Positions 25,274 to 34,779 are shown, numbered from the stretch's first letter. The stretch is 64,000 bases of DNA from Angelakisella massiliensis (GCF_900104675.1 NZ_LT629945.1:191001-255000), one strand, 5' to 3'. Numbers and translations are program-made. The notes: generated by a model not told the origin, from the letters alone.

Positions 25274-26356
25274 TTACCCCTCCAGCGCCAGACGGATCAG
25301 ACGGTCCAGCAAAGCGCCATAGGTAAATCCGGAGGCCATCATCAGCTTGGGATACATACTGATATTGGTAAAACCGGGCATGGTGTTGATTTCATTGAGG
25401 ATCACCGATTTTCCGTCACGGAGGGCAAAGAAGTCCACACGGGCCAGCCCCTGGCATCCCAGCGCCTTATAGGCCTCCACAGCGTACCGACGGATGGTCT
25501 GGGTCTGCTCCTGTCCAAGGCGGGCGGGAATATACAGATCGGTGGAGCCGTCCAGATACTTGCCCTCATAATCGTACAGCGCCCGCACCGGCACAATTTC
25601 CCCGATGACGTCGGAGGCGGCGGGAGAACTGTTGCCGATCACGGCGCACTCCACCTCCGCTCCCTCAATGGCCTGCTCCACGATGACCTTGTCATCCTGG
25701 GCAAAGGCGGTTTCCAAAGCGGCCTTGAGGGAGGCAAGATCATCCGCCCGGCTCACCCCCACGGAGGAACCGGCATTGGCGGGCTTGACAAAGGCGGGGT
25801 AGCCAAAGCTTTCCAGAATCTGCTTTTCCACCTGCTCCGGCCGGGAGAGATCCACCTGGGTCAGGGTGATCCATCTGGCATTGGGGATGCCTGCGGCGGT
25901 AAAGAGGCGTTTGGCGGTATCCTTATCCATGCAGTTGGCGCTGGCCATCACGCCGCAGCCCACATAGGGGATGCCCGCCAGCTCCAAAAGTCCCTGGATG
26001 GTGCCGTCCTCACCGTTGCGGCCATGGAGGACCGGAAAGACCACATCCACCGGAAGCTTTTCCCAGCCGTCTCCCTTCAGCATCAGCAGTCCGTGATGTT
26101 CCCGGTCGGGAGAAAGGACGCAGGGGGTCAGATATTCCGGCAACCGCTCCCAGTCACCGGGGCTGATGGCCTCAACAGGACCGGTATACAGCATCCAGCG
26201 GCCCTGTTTGGTGATACCTACCATTCGTACCTGATAGTGCTCCCGATCCAGGTTCTGCAGCACCGAGGTAACCGACAGCCGGGAGACTTCATGCTCCGAG
26301 GAAACGCCGCCGAAGATCACAGCGACGGTGATTTTGCGCTTTGTCAGCTTTGTCAT
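25274..26356 (-). CDS. ddl: D-alanine--D-alanine ligase
   Basis: ATP-grasp enzyme of 360 aa joining D-Ala-D-Ala for peptidoglycan. Motifs: VIFGGVSSEHEVS at the N-terminus, FPVLHGRNGEDGTIQG, the glycine loop PANAGSSVGVSR, VECAVIGN, and metal/catalytic end ARVDFFALRDGKSVILNEINTMPGFTNISMYPKL. The active-site serine-methionine-tyrosine region looks like D-Ala-D-Ala rather than D-Ala-D-Lac ligases. ATG at 26356 is preferred to an upstream TTG (26362). First gene of an operon running to 20033. Confidence 0.97.
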   Translation of the reverse strand: MTKLTKRKITVAVIFGGVSSEHEVSRLSVTSVLQNLDREHYQVRMVGITKQGRWMLYTGPVEAISPGDWERLPEYLTPCVLSPDREHHGLLMLKGDGWEKLPVDVVFPVLHGRNGEDGTIQGLLELAGIPYVGCGVMASANCMDKDTAKRLFTAAGIPNARWITLTQVDLSRPEQVEKQILESFGYPAFVKPANAGSSVGVSRADDLASLKAALETAFAQDDKVIVEQAIEGAEVECAVIGNSSPAASDVIGEIVPVRALYDYEGKYLDGSTDLYIPARLGQEQTQTIRRYAVEAYKALGCQGLARVDFFALRDGKSVILNEINTMPGFTNISMYPKLMMASGFTYGALLDRLIRLALEG

Positions 26357-26754
26357 GGGCAAAAGACCTCTTTAATTCAAAGGTTTTGTCTGCCGCGCCG
26401 CTCTGAGATCAAAAAATCGCCGCGGCGGTACACATTAATATATGATAGCACAAACAGCGTATATGCGCAACGGATAAAAGCTCTTTCCACCCCCTGTTCG
26501 AAGGGCGAAAAAGAGCATGGAAACAGGGCTTTTCTTGTTCAAAAGGACGGTCCCGCCGCAGGTTGGAAGCGGCAGCTTGTTCAAAAGGGAAAAAAGGCCG
26601 CAAATCCTTCCGCCGCCTTGACTTTTCCCCGGAAGATATGCTATAGTAGGAATACCTCTCAGGAGGGTTCTTTTTTTGTGCGCTTTTTTGCGCATAAACC
26701 CCTCCGCCAAGAACAGAGGGAGGCAAAAAAATCCGCAAATCAGGAGGTGCCGAA
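26357..26754. other. Divergent intergenic region between ddl and rpmG
   Basis: Holds the rpmG promoter (26618-26647) and presumably the ddl promoter. It contains two copies of the direct word CTTGTTCAAAAGG (about 26536 and 26575) and an imperfect hairpin with GCTCTTT/AAAGAGC arms (about 26471-26507). No gene or tRNA was recognised. Confidence 0.5.
26618..26647 (+). promoter_or_regulatory. Promoter of rpmG-secE-nusG-rplKA operon
   Basis: TTGACT (26618-26623) and TATAGT (26642-26647), 18-bp spacer, 108 nt before rpmG. Confidence 0.7.
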
Positions 26755-26904
26755 ATGAGAGTAAAGGTTACTTTGGCTTGCACGGAGTGCAAACAGCGCA
26801 ACTACAACACGATGAAGAACAAGAAGAACGATCCGGACAGACTGGAAATGAACAAGTACTGCCGCTTCTGCCGCAAGCACACCCTTCATCGGGAAACCAA
26901 GTAA
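26755..26904 (+). CDS. rpmG: 50S ribosomal protein L33
   Basis: 49-aa ribosomal protein, too short for most gene filters. Reads [20 protein letters not shown]... [18 protein letters not shown]; both CxxC pairs (CTEC, CRFC) are present, so this is the zinc-binding form. AGGAGGTGCCGAA precedes the ATG. First gene of the conserved rpmG-secE-nusG-rplK-rplA order. Confidence 0.97.
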   Translation: MRVKVTLACTECKQRNYNTMKNKKNDPDRLEMNKYCRFCRKHTLHRETK

Positions 26905-26917
26905 GGAGGTCGTGAAA

Positions 26918-27133
26918 ATGGCAGGTGAACAGACCAAAAAGCCCGGCATTTTCGCTCGGATCTCCCGTTCCTTCAAGGACATGAAGGGTGAGATGAAGAA
27001 GGTCGTATGGCCCAGCAAAAAGCAGATCATCAACAACACCCTGGTGGTACTGGGCTTTGTGATTGTGGCCGGCATTTTTGTCTGGGGACTGGATTCTCTG
27101 CTGTCCCTGCTGGTCAGCGGCCTGTTCCAGTAA
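26918..27133 (+). CDS. secE: Preprotein translocase subunit SecE
   Basis: Single-span SecYEG subunit, 71 aa: amphipathic SRSFKDMKGEMKKVVWPSKKQIINNT then one membrane helix (LVVLGFVIVAGIFVWGL). KKVVWPSKK is the family hallmark. ATG at 26918 has GGAGGT 7 nt upstream, 13 nt after rpmG. Confidence 0.95.
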   Translation: MAGEQTKKPGIFARISRSFKDMKGEMKKVVWPSKKQIINNTLVVLGFVIVAGIFVWGLDSLLSLLVSGLFQ

Positions 27134-27178
27134 CACCGGAATATCACCCCCTGGCCGGGGGCAAGGGAGGGAAAACCA

Positions 27179-27700
27179 GTGCCGGAAGAAGCAAAATGGT
27201 ATGTGGTCCATACCTATTCTGGATATGAGAACAAGGTAGCGGACAGCATCCTCAACGCGGTGGAAAACCGTCAGCTCCATCACCTCATCCGCGAGGTGAA
27301 GATCCCCACCGAAAAGGTGATCGAGATCACCAAGGACAACCAAAAAAAAGAGGTGGAGCGCAAGCTTTTCCCCAGCTACGTGCTGGTGAAAATGATCCTC
27401 ACCGACGACAGCTGGTATGTGGTGCGCAACATCCGGGGCGTCACCGGCTTTGTCGGCCCTGGCTCCAAGCCTGTTCCCCTCACCGACGCGGAGGTTGCCC
27501 GGTTTGGCGTGGAGACCCGTGAAATCGAGGTCAACTATGCCGTGGGCGACAGCGTTATGGTGGACGGCGGCTATCTGGAAGGCTTTATCGGCGTCGTGGA
27601 TTCCATCGACATGGACAAGCAGACCGTCTGCGTCACCGTGTCCATGATGGGCAAAGAGGTGCCGGTGGAGCTGGAGCTCAACCAGGTCAAACCGCTGTAA
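27179..27700 (+). CDS. nusG: Transcription termination/antitermination factor NusG
   Basis: 173-aa elongation factor. NGN domain (WYVVHTYSGYENKVADSI... FPSYVLVKMILTDDSWYVVRNIRGVTGFVGPGSKPVPL) followed by the KOW domain (YAVGDSVMVDGGYLEGFIGVVDSIDMDKQTVCVTVSMMGKEVPVELELNQVKPL). The KOW region has D/GG in place of the usual D-GPF. GTG start with GGGAGGG upstream. Confidence 0.97.
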   Translation: MPEEAKWYVVHTYSGYENKVADSILNAVENRQLHHLIREVKIPTEKVIEITKDNQKKEVERKLFPSYVLVKMILTDDSWYVVRNIRGVTGFVGPGSKPVPLTDAEVARFGVETREIEVNYAVGDSVMVDGGYLEGFIGVVDSIDMDKQTVCVTVSMMGKEVPVELELNQVKPL

Positions 27701-27858
27701 CAACTGCCGGAAGGGTCCGGCATGGTATGCAAACTCATTCCGCCGGAGGGCGGAACAAATAGGCTGGTCCGTCGTTGAGCCGAGGATACAGTCTGTGGGA
27801 GGGACTGCCCGGAGGGACAGATCCCGCAAGAATGACCACTAATTTGGAGGTGCTTATT
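27701..27858 (+). promoter_or_regulatory. Structured leader before rplK, possible L1 control site
   Basis: 158-nt untranslated stretch with consecutive hairpins: TGCCGGA-AGGG-TCCGGCA (27705-27722) and TTCCGCC-GGAG-GGCGGAA (27738-27755), then a longer G/C element with GGGA and TCCC arms (about 27800-27825). In other bacteria L1 represses rplKA translation through an mRNA structure at this place; whether this leader does so is inference. Confidence 0.45.
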
Positions 27859-28284
27859 ATGGCTCAGAAAGTAGTTGGCTTTATTAAGCTGCAGATCCCC
27901 GCTGGCAAGGCTACCCCGGCTCCCCCGGTTGGTCCTGCTCTTGGTCAGCACGGCGTCAACATCATGGCGTTCACCAAGGAGTTCAACGAGCGTACCAAGA
28001 ACGATGTGGGCCTGATTATCCCTGTCGTTATCACCGTTTACGCCGACCGCTCCTTCAGCTTCATCACCAAGACTCCCCCCGCCCCCGTTCTCATCAAGAA
28101 GGCCATCGGCCTGCAGAGCGGTTCCGGCGTGCCCAACAAGACCAAGGTGGGCAAGATCACCAAGGAGCAAATCCGGAAGATCGCTGAGCAGAAGATGCCC
28201 GACCTGAATGCCGCCTCCATCGAGGCCGCCATGAGCATGGTCGCTGGTACCTGCCGCAGCATGGGCGTTGAAGTAGTAGACTGA
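27859..28284 (+). CDS. rplK: 50S ribosomal protein L11
   Basis: 141-aa L11 of the GTPase-associated centre. Starts [36 protein letters not shown] and ends [13 protein letters not shown], both typical. An upstream in-frame extension is rejected because GGAGG is placed for this ATG (TTGGAGGTGCTTATT). Confidence 0.98.
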   Translation: MAQKVVGFIKLQIPAGKATPAPPVGPALGQHGVNIMAFTKEFNERTKNDVGLIIPVVITVYADRSFSFITKTPPAPVLIKKAIGLQSGSGVPNKTKVGKITKEQIRKIAEQKMPDLNAASIEAAMSMVAGTCRSMGVEVVD

Positions 28285-28347
28285 GATTCTCCCGGTGGGA
28301 GGAAGTAAAGGTCCGTTTATTACCACTTTAGGAGGAGTTTGATCCAC

Positions 28348-29061
28348 ATGAAACACGGAAAGAAATATGTAGAAAGCCGTAAGCTGCTGGAAGGCGCCAG
28401 CTATTACGATACCGCAGAGGCCATTGAGCTCTGCACCAAGACCGGTAAGGCCAAGTTTGACGAGACTGTGGAGATCCATGTCCGTCTGGGCGTTGACTCC
28501 CGTCACGCCGATCAGCAGGTCCGTGGCGCCGTCGTGCTGCCCAACGGTACCGGCAAGAAGGTCCGGGTCCTGGTTTTCGCCAGAAACGATGCTGCCAAGG
28601 CTGCTGAGGCTGCCGGCGCTGAGTATGTTGGCGCTGAGGATTACATGGAGAAGATCCAGAAAGAGAACTGGATGGACTTCGACGTTGTTATCGCCTCTCC
28701 CGACATGATGGGTATTGTCGGTCGTCTCGGTAAGGTGCTGGGTCCCCGCGGCCTGATGCCCAACCCCAAGGCTGGTACCGTTACCCCCGACGTGGCCCGT
28801 GCTGTCACCGAGGCCAAGGCTGGTAAGATCGAGTATCGTCTGGACAAGACCAACATCATCCACTGCCCCATCGGCAAGGTTTCCTTCGGCGCTGAGAAGC
28901 TCCAGGAGAACTTTGACACCTTGATGAACGCGATCATCAAGGCAAAGCCCGCTGCTGCCAAGGGTCAGTACGTCAAGTCCTGCGTCATTGCCACTACCAT
29001 GGGTCCTGGCATCCGCATCAATCCTGCCAAGTTTGCTTCTGTGGCTCCCGCCGCGAAATAA
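28348..29061 (+). CDS. rplA: 50S ribosomal protein L1
   Basis: 238-aa L1, the L1-stalk protein and likely translational repressor of its own operon. Contains [28 protein letters not shown] and [18 protein letters not shown], the rRNA-binding signature. GGAGGAG lies 10 nt upstream of the ATG. rplJ and rplL, which usually follow, are absent; a terminator comes 17 nt after the stop. Confidence 0.98.
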   Translation: MKHGKKYVESRKLLEGASYYDTAEAIELCTKTGKAKFDETVEIHVRLGVDSRHADQQVRGAVVLPNGTGKKVRVLVFARNDAAKAAEAAGAEYVGAEDYMEKIQKENWMDFDVVIASPDMMGIVGRLGKVLGPRGLMPNPKAGTVTPDVARAVTEAKAGKIEYRLDKTNIIHCPIGKVSFGAEKLQENFDTLMNAIIKAKPAAAKGQYVKSCVIATTMGPGIRINPAKFASVAPAAK

Positions 29062-29078
29062 GCTTTTTATGGCTGTAC

Positions 29079-29110
29079 GCCGCTCCGGTTGAACCGGAGC
29101 GGCTTTTTTT
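29079..29110 (+). terminator. Terminator of the rplKA operon
   Basis: Perfect 10-bp stem GCCGCTCCGG/CCGGAGCGGC, loop TTGAA, then TTTTTTT. Confidence 0.92.
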
Positions 29111-29130
29111 CTGCTTCCAGGTTGCATAAT

Positions 29131-29171
29131 AAAAGCCGTGGCTCTCAGTCAAACCGGGAACCACGGCTTTT
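29131..29171 (-). terminator. Second hairpin after rplA, copy 1 of mfd-type terminator
   Basis: Arms AAAAGCCGTGG (29131-29141) and CCACGGCTTTT (29161-29171). It resembles the mfd terminator at 29425-29460 and reads with a T-tract on the minus strand. Possibly a backup terminator left by local duplication. Confidence 0.65.
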
Positions 29172-29362
29172 GGCGTATCAAAAAAACTTTACTTTTGAGA
29201 GAGCTACTCCATTTTCCCCTCTGCGCCTTCGGCTCCCCGGGGGAACCGGAGATTTCCCCCATTTTCCGCTCCAGTGGGACCCCAGACGCTAATTAAAAAT
29301 CAGGTTTATTCCCTGTTTTCTTTCTCTTTTTTTCTTCTTTGAAATCATTTTTCTGTGTACCA

Positions 29363-29392
29363 GCCGCTTCGGTTTAATCTGAGCGGCTTTTT
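29363..29392 (+). terminator. Diverged copy of the rplA terminator
   Basis: GCCGCT (29363-29368) and AGCGGC (29382-29387) followed by TTTTT; flanks and loop (CGGTTTAATCTG) look like a decayed copy of 29079-29110. Confidence 0.6.
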
Positions 29393-29424
29393 GCCGCCAT
29401 CCTGTCATGAGCCGGACAGCAAAA

Positions 29425-29460
29425 AGGCCGTGGCTCCCATTTTATCTGGAACCACGGCCT
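29425..29460 (-). terminator. Terminator of mfd
   Basis: Stem AGGCCGTGG/CCACGGCCT with a T-tract on the minus strand, 22 nt after the mfd stop codon. Confidence 0.8.
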
Positions 29461-29482
29461 TCAGAAAGCAGTTTCAAAAGAT

Positions 29483-32400
29483 TCAGGATTTTGGGGCTGC
29501 CTCATCCTCTTCCATTACACCCAACACCTCACGGATGGCATCCAGGGGGGTCTGGTTCTTCTGGACACGGACGGTAAAATAAGGTTTTGCACCGGCATTC
29601 ACCAGCACACGGCCCTTCATCCGCTGAACCATGGCGATAGTCTTTTCCATATCCAGGTTTTCCGGATAAAGAAGCACGCTGTTGCCCCGTTGGCTGATCT
29701 CCTTGATGCCGTGGGCGGCGGCGGAATTACGTACCAGCGCCACATCCAGCAGTCCCTTCACCGCGGCGGGGGGCTCACCGAACCGGTCGATGAGCTCATC
29801 CATGGTGTCCATATAATCCTCCTGGGTATATACGCAGGCGATCTTCTTATAGATATCCACCCGCTGGTTGAGGCTGGAAATATAGTCCTCGGGGATATGG
29901 GCGCCGATCTGCAGGTCCACCAGGCATTCGGTGGAAGCCTTCACCGGCTCTCCCTTTTCCTCACTGATAGCATCGGAAAGAAGCTTCAGGTACAGGTCGT
30001 ATCCTACCGCTTCCATATGGCCATGCTGCTGACTGCCCAGAATATCACCAGCTCCCCGAATCTCCAGGTCCCGCATAGCGATGCGGAAGCCGGAGCCGAA
30101 GGAGGTGAACTCCCGGATGGCCGCCAGCCGCTTCTCCCCCACCTCGGTGAGGATACGGCCCCGGCGGAAGGTGAAATAGGCATAGGCCCTCCGTCCCGAG
30201 CGGCCCACACGGCCCCGCAGCTGATACAGCTGGGACAGGCCCATGCGGTCCGCATCCTCGATGATAAGCGTATTGCAGTTGGGCACATCCACGCCGGTTT
30301 CAATAATGGTGGTGCAGACCAGAATATCGATCTCCCGTTCCACCAGCCCCCGCCATACCTGGGAGAGGGCTTCTTCCCCCATTTTTCCGTGGGCGGTCTG
30401 AATCCGGGCCTCCGGCAGCCGCTCCTGGAGAAAGGCGGCGCAGCTTTCAATGGAATCCACCCGGTTATGGAGATAAAATACCTGTCCGCCCCGGCGCAGC
30501 TCCCGGCGAATGGCCTCCAGGATGATGCCCTCGTTGTATTCCAGCACATAGGTCTGAACCGGATGCCGGTCCTGGGGGGCTTCCTCAATAACAGACATAT
30601 CCCGGATGCCGCTCATGGCCATGTTCAGGGTCCTGGGAATGGGGGTGGCGGAAAGGGTGAGGACATCCACACTGGCCCGCAGCTCCTTGAACCGCTCCTT
30701 GTGGGCCACACCGAACCGCTGCTCTTCGTCGATAACACACAGTCCCAGGTCCTTGAACTCCACATCCTTCTGCACCAGCTTGTGGGTGCCTACCACCACA
30801 TCGATCTCGCCGGTTTTCAGCTTTCTGAGAATTTCCTTCTGTTCCTTGGGGGAACGGAACCGGGACAGCAGCTCCACCTTGATGGGGTAGCCATCCAGCC
30901 TCCGCAGGAAGGTCTGGTAGTGCTGCCAGGCCAAAATCGTGGTAGGGACCATCACGGCGCACTGTTTGCCGTCCAGAACACATTTGAAGATACCCCGGAG
31001 GGCCACCTCTGTTTTTCCAAAGCCCACATCTCCACAGAGAAGCCGGTCCATGGGGACAGGGCGCTCCATGTCGGACTTGATCTCCTCGATACACCGCAGC
31101 TGGTCGTCCGTCTCCTCATACTCGAACTTCTGCTCAAACTCCCGCTGCCATTCGCTGTCCTCCGAAAAGGCGAAGCCCTTGGTATGCAGCCGTTTGGCAT
31201 ACAGGGCGATCAGCTCCTTGGCCATGTCGGAGACCGCCTTTTTCACCCGCTGGCGGGTCTTGCTCCACTCGCTGGAATTGAGGCGGTTGAGGCGGACGGG
31301 GGCATCCTCCTTGCCGCCGATGTATTTGGTCACCAGGTCCAGCTGGGTGACGGGGACAAAAAGCATATCGGTACCGCCATAGCGGATCTTGATATAGTCC
31401 TTGACCACTCCCTGGACCTCTTTTTTGACGATTCCCTCAAACTGGCCGATACCGTGGGCGGAATGGACCACATAATCCCCCACCGTCAGATCGGCGATAT
31501 CCTTGATGGCCTTGCCGTCCCGCCGGGACCGGGTCTTTTTCCGCTTGGTGGGCAGATGAGCGGCCCGGCCATAGGTGAGGATGGCCAACCCCAGCTGGGG
31601 ATATTCCAATCCGGAGGAAAGGCCCCCTTCGCACACCAGCACCGCGCCCCGCTGGAATTCTCCCTGGTCCTTGGTATATCGCGCGGGGATCTTGTGGCCT
31701 TTCAGATCATCCGCCAGAGCCATAGCGCCCCGGACAGTTCCCGCCAGCACCATACAGCAGTACCCCTCCTGGAGGTAATGGTCCAGGTCCTCAATAAGGG
31801 TATCCAGCTGACCGCTCCAAACCGACAAGGTATTGGCCCGGATATCCACCAGTTCCCCCAGGCGCTGATTGGGATAGCTGCGCGGGAAGCTGTCCAGCAG
31901 GACAGTGGGATGCTCTGTATACAGCCCCGACAAATCGAAGTAATCCACACTGAGCCGGTCACAGCCCTTGGTGAGAACCCCTTCCTCCAGCAGCTGCTTG
32001 ACATCCTCTTCCTGCTGCCACAGCTGATGGGCCACCGCTTCCTTGACGGCAATGCCGTCGCTGACAAAGAGATACCGGTCCCCCATATAGGACAGCAGGC
32101 TGCTCCGCTCCCGGTAAATGAGAGGCAGATAACGGTCCGCGGCAGGGATCTCCCGGCCATCAGCCAGCCGCTCCAGATCCTCTTCCAGGGCAGCCCCTCC
32201 TGTTTCCCGCTGCTTCTTGGTCAGCTTCTCCAAATGCTCCCGAAGGATGCCCGATAGTTGTTCCGGGGTATATAACAGCTCCCGGGCGGGGGTGATGACC
32301 GTCTTTTCAATGTTTTCCTCCCGCCGCTGGGTCTCGATGGAAAACCGTGCCATGGTGTCGATCTCGTCTCCCCAATATTCCACACGGACGGGCATGGGTG

Positions 32401-32962
32401 CATCGGGGGGATAAAAGTCCACGATACCGCCCCGGACAGCAAACTGGCAAAGCCCCTCTACCTGGTCGCACCGCTGGTATCCCGCCCACAGCAGATGCTC
32501 CACCAGCTCCTGCTGAGGGATGTTCTCTCCGGCGGAAACGGTGCGGATACTTTTGCGCAGCACCGATGGGGGAATGGTCAGCTGGATGGCGGCGGCAGCG
32601 GATGCCACAGCGATTCCCTTCTGTCCCTCCAGCAGCCGGCTGAGCACCGACAGCCGCAGGTGTTCATACTCACGGGAAACCCCCTCCACCGGGCGAAGGG
32701 TCAGCTCCCGCTCTGGATATTGCCAGGAGATCACCTCCCCGGCGAAGAGATTGATCTCCTCACACAGGCGGGCGGCAGATTGTTCATCGGGGGTGATGAT
32801 CACTGCTCCCAACCGGTCACGGGTGGTGATGGCGTGGATGATCTGGGCTTTGTGGACCTGGGCGACACCAGTGACCAATACCGGCCACTTTCCTTCGTCC
32901 AGAGCCTGGGACAGCTTCTGGAACTGATCCAGTCGGGTCATTTGTTTGGCGATGGATTCCAT
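29483..32962 (-). CDS. mfd: Transcription-repair coupling factor
   Basis: 1159-aa ATP-dependent translocase that removes RNA polymerase stalled at lesions and recruits UvrA. Order: UvrB-like N-terminal module (about 1-340), RNA-polymerase-interacting CarD-like domain (about 490-560, DLTVGDYVVHSAHGIGQFEGIVKKEVQG), SF2 motor with Walker A CGDVGFGKTEVA and DEEQ box VIDEEQRFG, helicase C half with QLRGRVGRSGRRAYAYF, and a C-terminal TRCF domain. Length is normal. ATG has AGGAGG 6-7 nt upstream. It ends the glmU-prs-pth-mfd operon. Confidence 0.97.
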   Translation of the reverse strand: MESIAKQMTRLDQFQKLSQALDEGKWPVLVTGVAQVHKAQIIHAITTRDRLGAVIITPDEQSAARLCEEINLFAGEVISWQYPERELTLRPVEGVSREYEHLRLSVLSRLLEGQKGIAVASAAAAIQLTIPPSVLRKSIRTVSAGENIPQQELVEHLLWAGYQRCDQVEGLCQFAVRGGIVDFYPPDAPMPVRVEYWGDEIDTMARFSIETQRREENIEKTVITPARELLYTPEQLSGILREHLEKLTKKQRETGGAALEEDLERLADGREIPAADRYLPLIYRERSSLLSYMGDRYLFVSDGIAVKEAVAHQLWQQEEDVKQLLEEGVLTKGCDRLSVDYFDLSGLYTEHPTVLLDSFPRSYPNQRLGELVDIRANTLSVWSGQLDTLIEDLDHYLQEGYCCMVLAGTVRGAMALADDLKGHKIPARYTKDQGEFQRGAVLVCEGGLSSGLEYPQLGLAILTYGRAAHLPTKRKKTRSRRDGKAIKDIADLTVGDYVVHSAHGIGQFEGIVKKEVQGVVKDYIKIRYGGTDMLFVPVTQLDLVTKYIGGKEDAPVRLNRLNSSEWSKTRQRVKKAVSDMAKELIALYAKRLHTKGFAFSEDSEWQREFEQKFEYEETDDQLRCIEEIKSDMERPVPMDRLLCGDVGFGKTEVALRGIFKCVLDGKQCAVMVPTTILAWQHYQTFLRRLDGYPIKVELLSRFRSPKEQKEILRKLKTGEIDVVVGTHKLVQKDVEFKDLGLCVIDEEQRFGVAHKERFKELRASVDVLTLSATPIPRTLNMAMSGIRDMSVIEEAPQDRHPVQTYVLEYNEGIILEAIRRELRRGGQVFYLHNRVDSIESCAAFLQERLPEARIQTAHGKMGEEALSQVWRGLVEREIDILVCTTIIETGVDVPNCNTLIIEDADRMGLSQLYQLRGRVGRSGRRAYAYFTFRRGRILTEVGEKRLAAIREFTSFGSGFRIAMRDLEIRGAGDILGSQQHGHMEAVGYDLYLKLLSDAISEEKGEPVKASTECLVDLQIGAHIPEDYISSLNQRVDIYKKIACVYTQEDYMDTMDELIDRFGEPPAAVKGLLDVALVRNSAAAHGIKEISQRGNSVLLYPENLDMEKTIAMVQRMKGRVLVNAGAKPYFTVRVQKNQTPLDAIREVLGVMEEDEAAPKS

Positions 32963-33080
32963 GGAAACCTCCTGTTTCCGGTCCGCTCCCGCTGTGGGAG
33001 GGACATCAGCTTAACGGGATCATCAGGGGAATAAAACGCATTTTTTCTCAGCCGGGTGCTGATCAGCAGCGGCTGTGGGA

Positions 33081-33710
33081 TCAATTGTAATCGCTCATGG
33101 CCTTGTCGATATTTCCCGCCAGAATCAGGCGGCAGATGGGGAGAATGTTTTGGAGCAGCTGGCCCAAAGTTTTGACATCCTCCTCAGGAAAGCGGCCCAG
33201 CACCCAGTCCGCCAGATCGTAATCGGGGTGAGGCTTTTCCCCCACGCCAAAGCGGACCCGTGGAAAAGTATCCTCCCCCAACAGATAGATGATATTTTTC
33301 AGTCCGTTATGCCCTCCGGCGCTGCCTTTACGGCGGATGCGCAGCTTGCCCACCGGCAGAGAGATGTCATCGGAAAACACCAGAATGTGATCGGTGGGGA
33401 TTTTATAGAAATGGGCCGCCTCCTGCACCGCCTGTCCGGAGAGGTTCATGAAGGTGGAAGGCTTCATCAGCAGCACCCGCTTGCCGTCAATCACAGCGTC
33501 GCCGCAGAGGGCTTTGAATTTCAGCTGATCCACCCGGATCCCCAGCTGGGATGCCAATTGGTCCAGCGCGGCAAAACCCACATTGTGACGGGTGCCATCG
33601 TATTTGGCGCCGGGATTGCCCAGGCCCACAATCAGCCATTCCACCGGACCGGCGGGAGCCGCTGCGGGTTTGGACTGGATCTTTTTAAACAGATCGAAAA
33701 TATCACTCAT
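33081..33710 (-). CDS. pth: Peptidyl-tRNA hydrolase
   Basis: 209-aa enzyme freeing tRNA from peptidyl-tRNA. GLGNPGAKYDGTRHNVGF carries the catalytic histidine, followed by LMKPSTFMNLSG and DDISLPVGKLRIRRKGSAGGHNGLKNI. A 25-residue N-terminal extension (MSDIFDLFKKIQSKPAAAPAGP) precedes the usual start and may be an accessory helix; a shorter start is possible but no better ribosome site was seen. The mfd-pth pairing is conserved in Firmicutes. Confidence 0.96.
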   Translation of the reverse strand: MSDIFDLFKKIQSKPAAAPAGPVEWLIVGLGNPGAKYDGTRHNVGFAALDQLASQLGIRVDQLKFKALCGDAVIDGKRVLLMKPSTFMNLSGQAVQEAAHFYKIPTDHILVFSDDISLPVGKLRIRRKGSAGGHNGLKNIIYLLGEDTFPRVRFGVGEKPHPDYDLADWVLGRFPEEDVKTLGQLLQNILPICRLILAGNIDKAMSDYN

Positions 33711-33816
33711 CAGAAAGGTCCTTTCTTTCCCTCAACGACACTTTGGGCAGGACGGGGGAACCCCCGCCCTGCCTTGGGCGTCACTGATGAAATTGTATCA
33801 CGGTTACAGATCGAAA

Positions 33817-34779
33817 TCAGCCGAACAGAGGAGAAACGGGCTTGTCCTCATAAATGCGGCCAATAGCCTCCGCAAAGACAGGAGCCACAGGCAGCATAGT
33901 GATGCGGGCATCCTTGGCGCCTTCCTTCTCGGGGATGGTATCCAGCAGCACCATTTCCTTGATGCAGCTGTTGGTGATGCGCTCAATGGCGGGACCGGAG
34001 AGGACACCATGAGTAGCGCAGGCATAAACCTCAGTAGCGCCGCCCACTTCCATCAGGGCCTTGGCAGCGTTGCAGATGCTGCCGGCGGTGTCTACCATAT
34101 CATCCACCAGGAAAGCGATCTTGCCCTTGACATCACCGATGATGTTCATCACTTCGCAGACATTGGGACGGGGGCGGCGCTTGTCCACAATGGCCAGGGT
34201 GGTGTCCATCCGCTCAGCGAATTTCCGGGCACGGGTGACGGAACCCAGGTCGGGAGAAACCACAACCAGATCGTCACGGGGATAATCCTTGAACTTCTCC
34301 ACAAAGTAAGGGGCCAGGATCGGCACGCCCAGCAGATGATCCACAGGGATGTCAAAGAAGCCCTGGATCTGAGCCGCGTGGAGGTCCATGGTCAGCATCC
34401 GGTCAGCGCCGGCGGTGGTGATCAGATCGGCGCACAGCTTGGCAGAGATCGGATCACGGGCCTTGGCCTTACGGTCCTGACGGGCATAGCCGAAGTAGGG
34501 GACCACAGCGGTGATCCGTCCGGCGGAAGCCCGCTTGAAGGCATCGATCATGATGAGCAGCTCCATGAGGTTGTTGTTGACGGGGCCGCAGGTGGACTGC
34601 ACCACGAATACGTCGGAACCGCGGACCGATTCCTCAATGGAAACGGAGATCTCGCCGTCGGCAAAGCTGCTGACGGTGCTCTTGCCCACAGGCAGGCCCA
34701 GCTTCTGGGCAATCTCATGGGCAACCTTGGGGTTGGAGTTGGCAGTAAAGATCTTGATGTCCTTGCCGTGAATGTTCAT
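33817..34779 (-). CDS. prs: Ribose-phosphate pyrophosphokinase
   Basis: 320-aa PRPP synthase feeding nucleotide, His and Trp synthesis. Motifs: SFADGEISVSIEESVRGSDVFVVQST, ATP loop YFGYARQDRKAKARDPISAKL, DLHAAQIQGFFDIPVDHL, flexible loop VSPDLGSVTRARKFAE, and PRPP loop VDDMVDTAGSI. ATG at 34779 (MNIHGK) is used; GGAGCG lies 12 nt before it. It follows glmU by 77 nt. Confidence 0.97.
   Translation of the reverse strand: MNIHGKDIKIFTANSNPKVAHEIAQKLGLPVGKSTVSSFADGEISVSIEESVRGSDVFVVQSTCGPVNNNLMELLIMIDAFKRASAGRITAVVPYFGYARQDRKAKARDPISAKLCADLITTAGADRMLTMDLHAAQIQGFFDIPVDHLLGVPILAPYFVEKFKDYPRDDLVVVSPDLGSVTRARKFAERMDTTLAIVDKRRPRPNVCEVMNIIGDVKGKIAFLVDDMVDTAGSICNAAKALMEVGGATEVYACATHGVLSGPAIERITNSCIKEMVLLDTIPEKEGAKDARITMLPVAPVFAEAIGRIYEDKPVSPLFG

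Noticed and set aside
27571-29127. 518-codon minus-strand frame across rplK-rplA
   Set aside because: Antisense of ribosomal protein genes with the same codon-bias cause.
29062-29482. rplJ leader
   Set aside because: No rplJ follows; the hairpins have terminator U-tracts and mirror each other.
29690-32257. 855-codon plus-strand frame across mfd
   Set aside because: Antisense of mfd; no ribosome site, low-complexity His/Gly/Leu-rich product.
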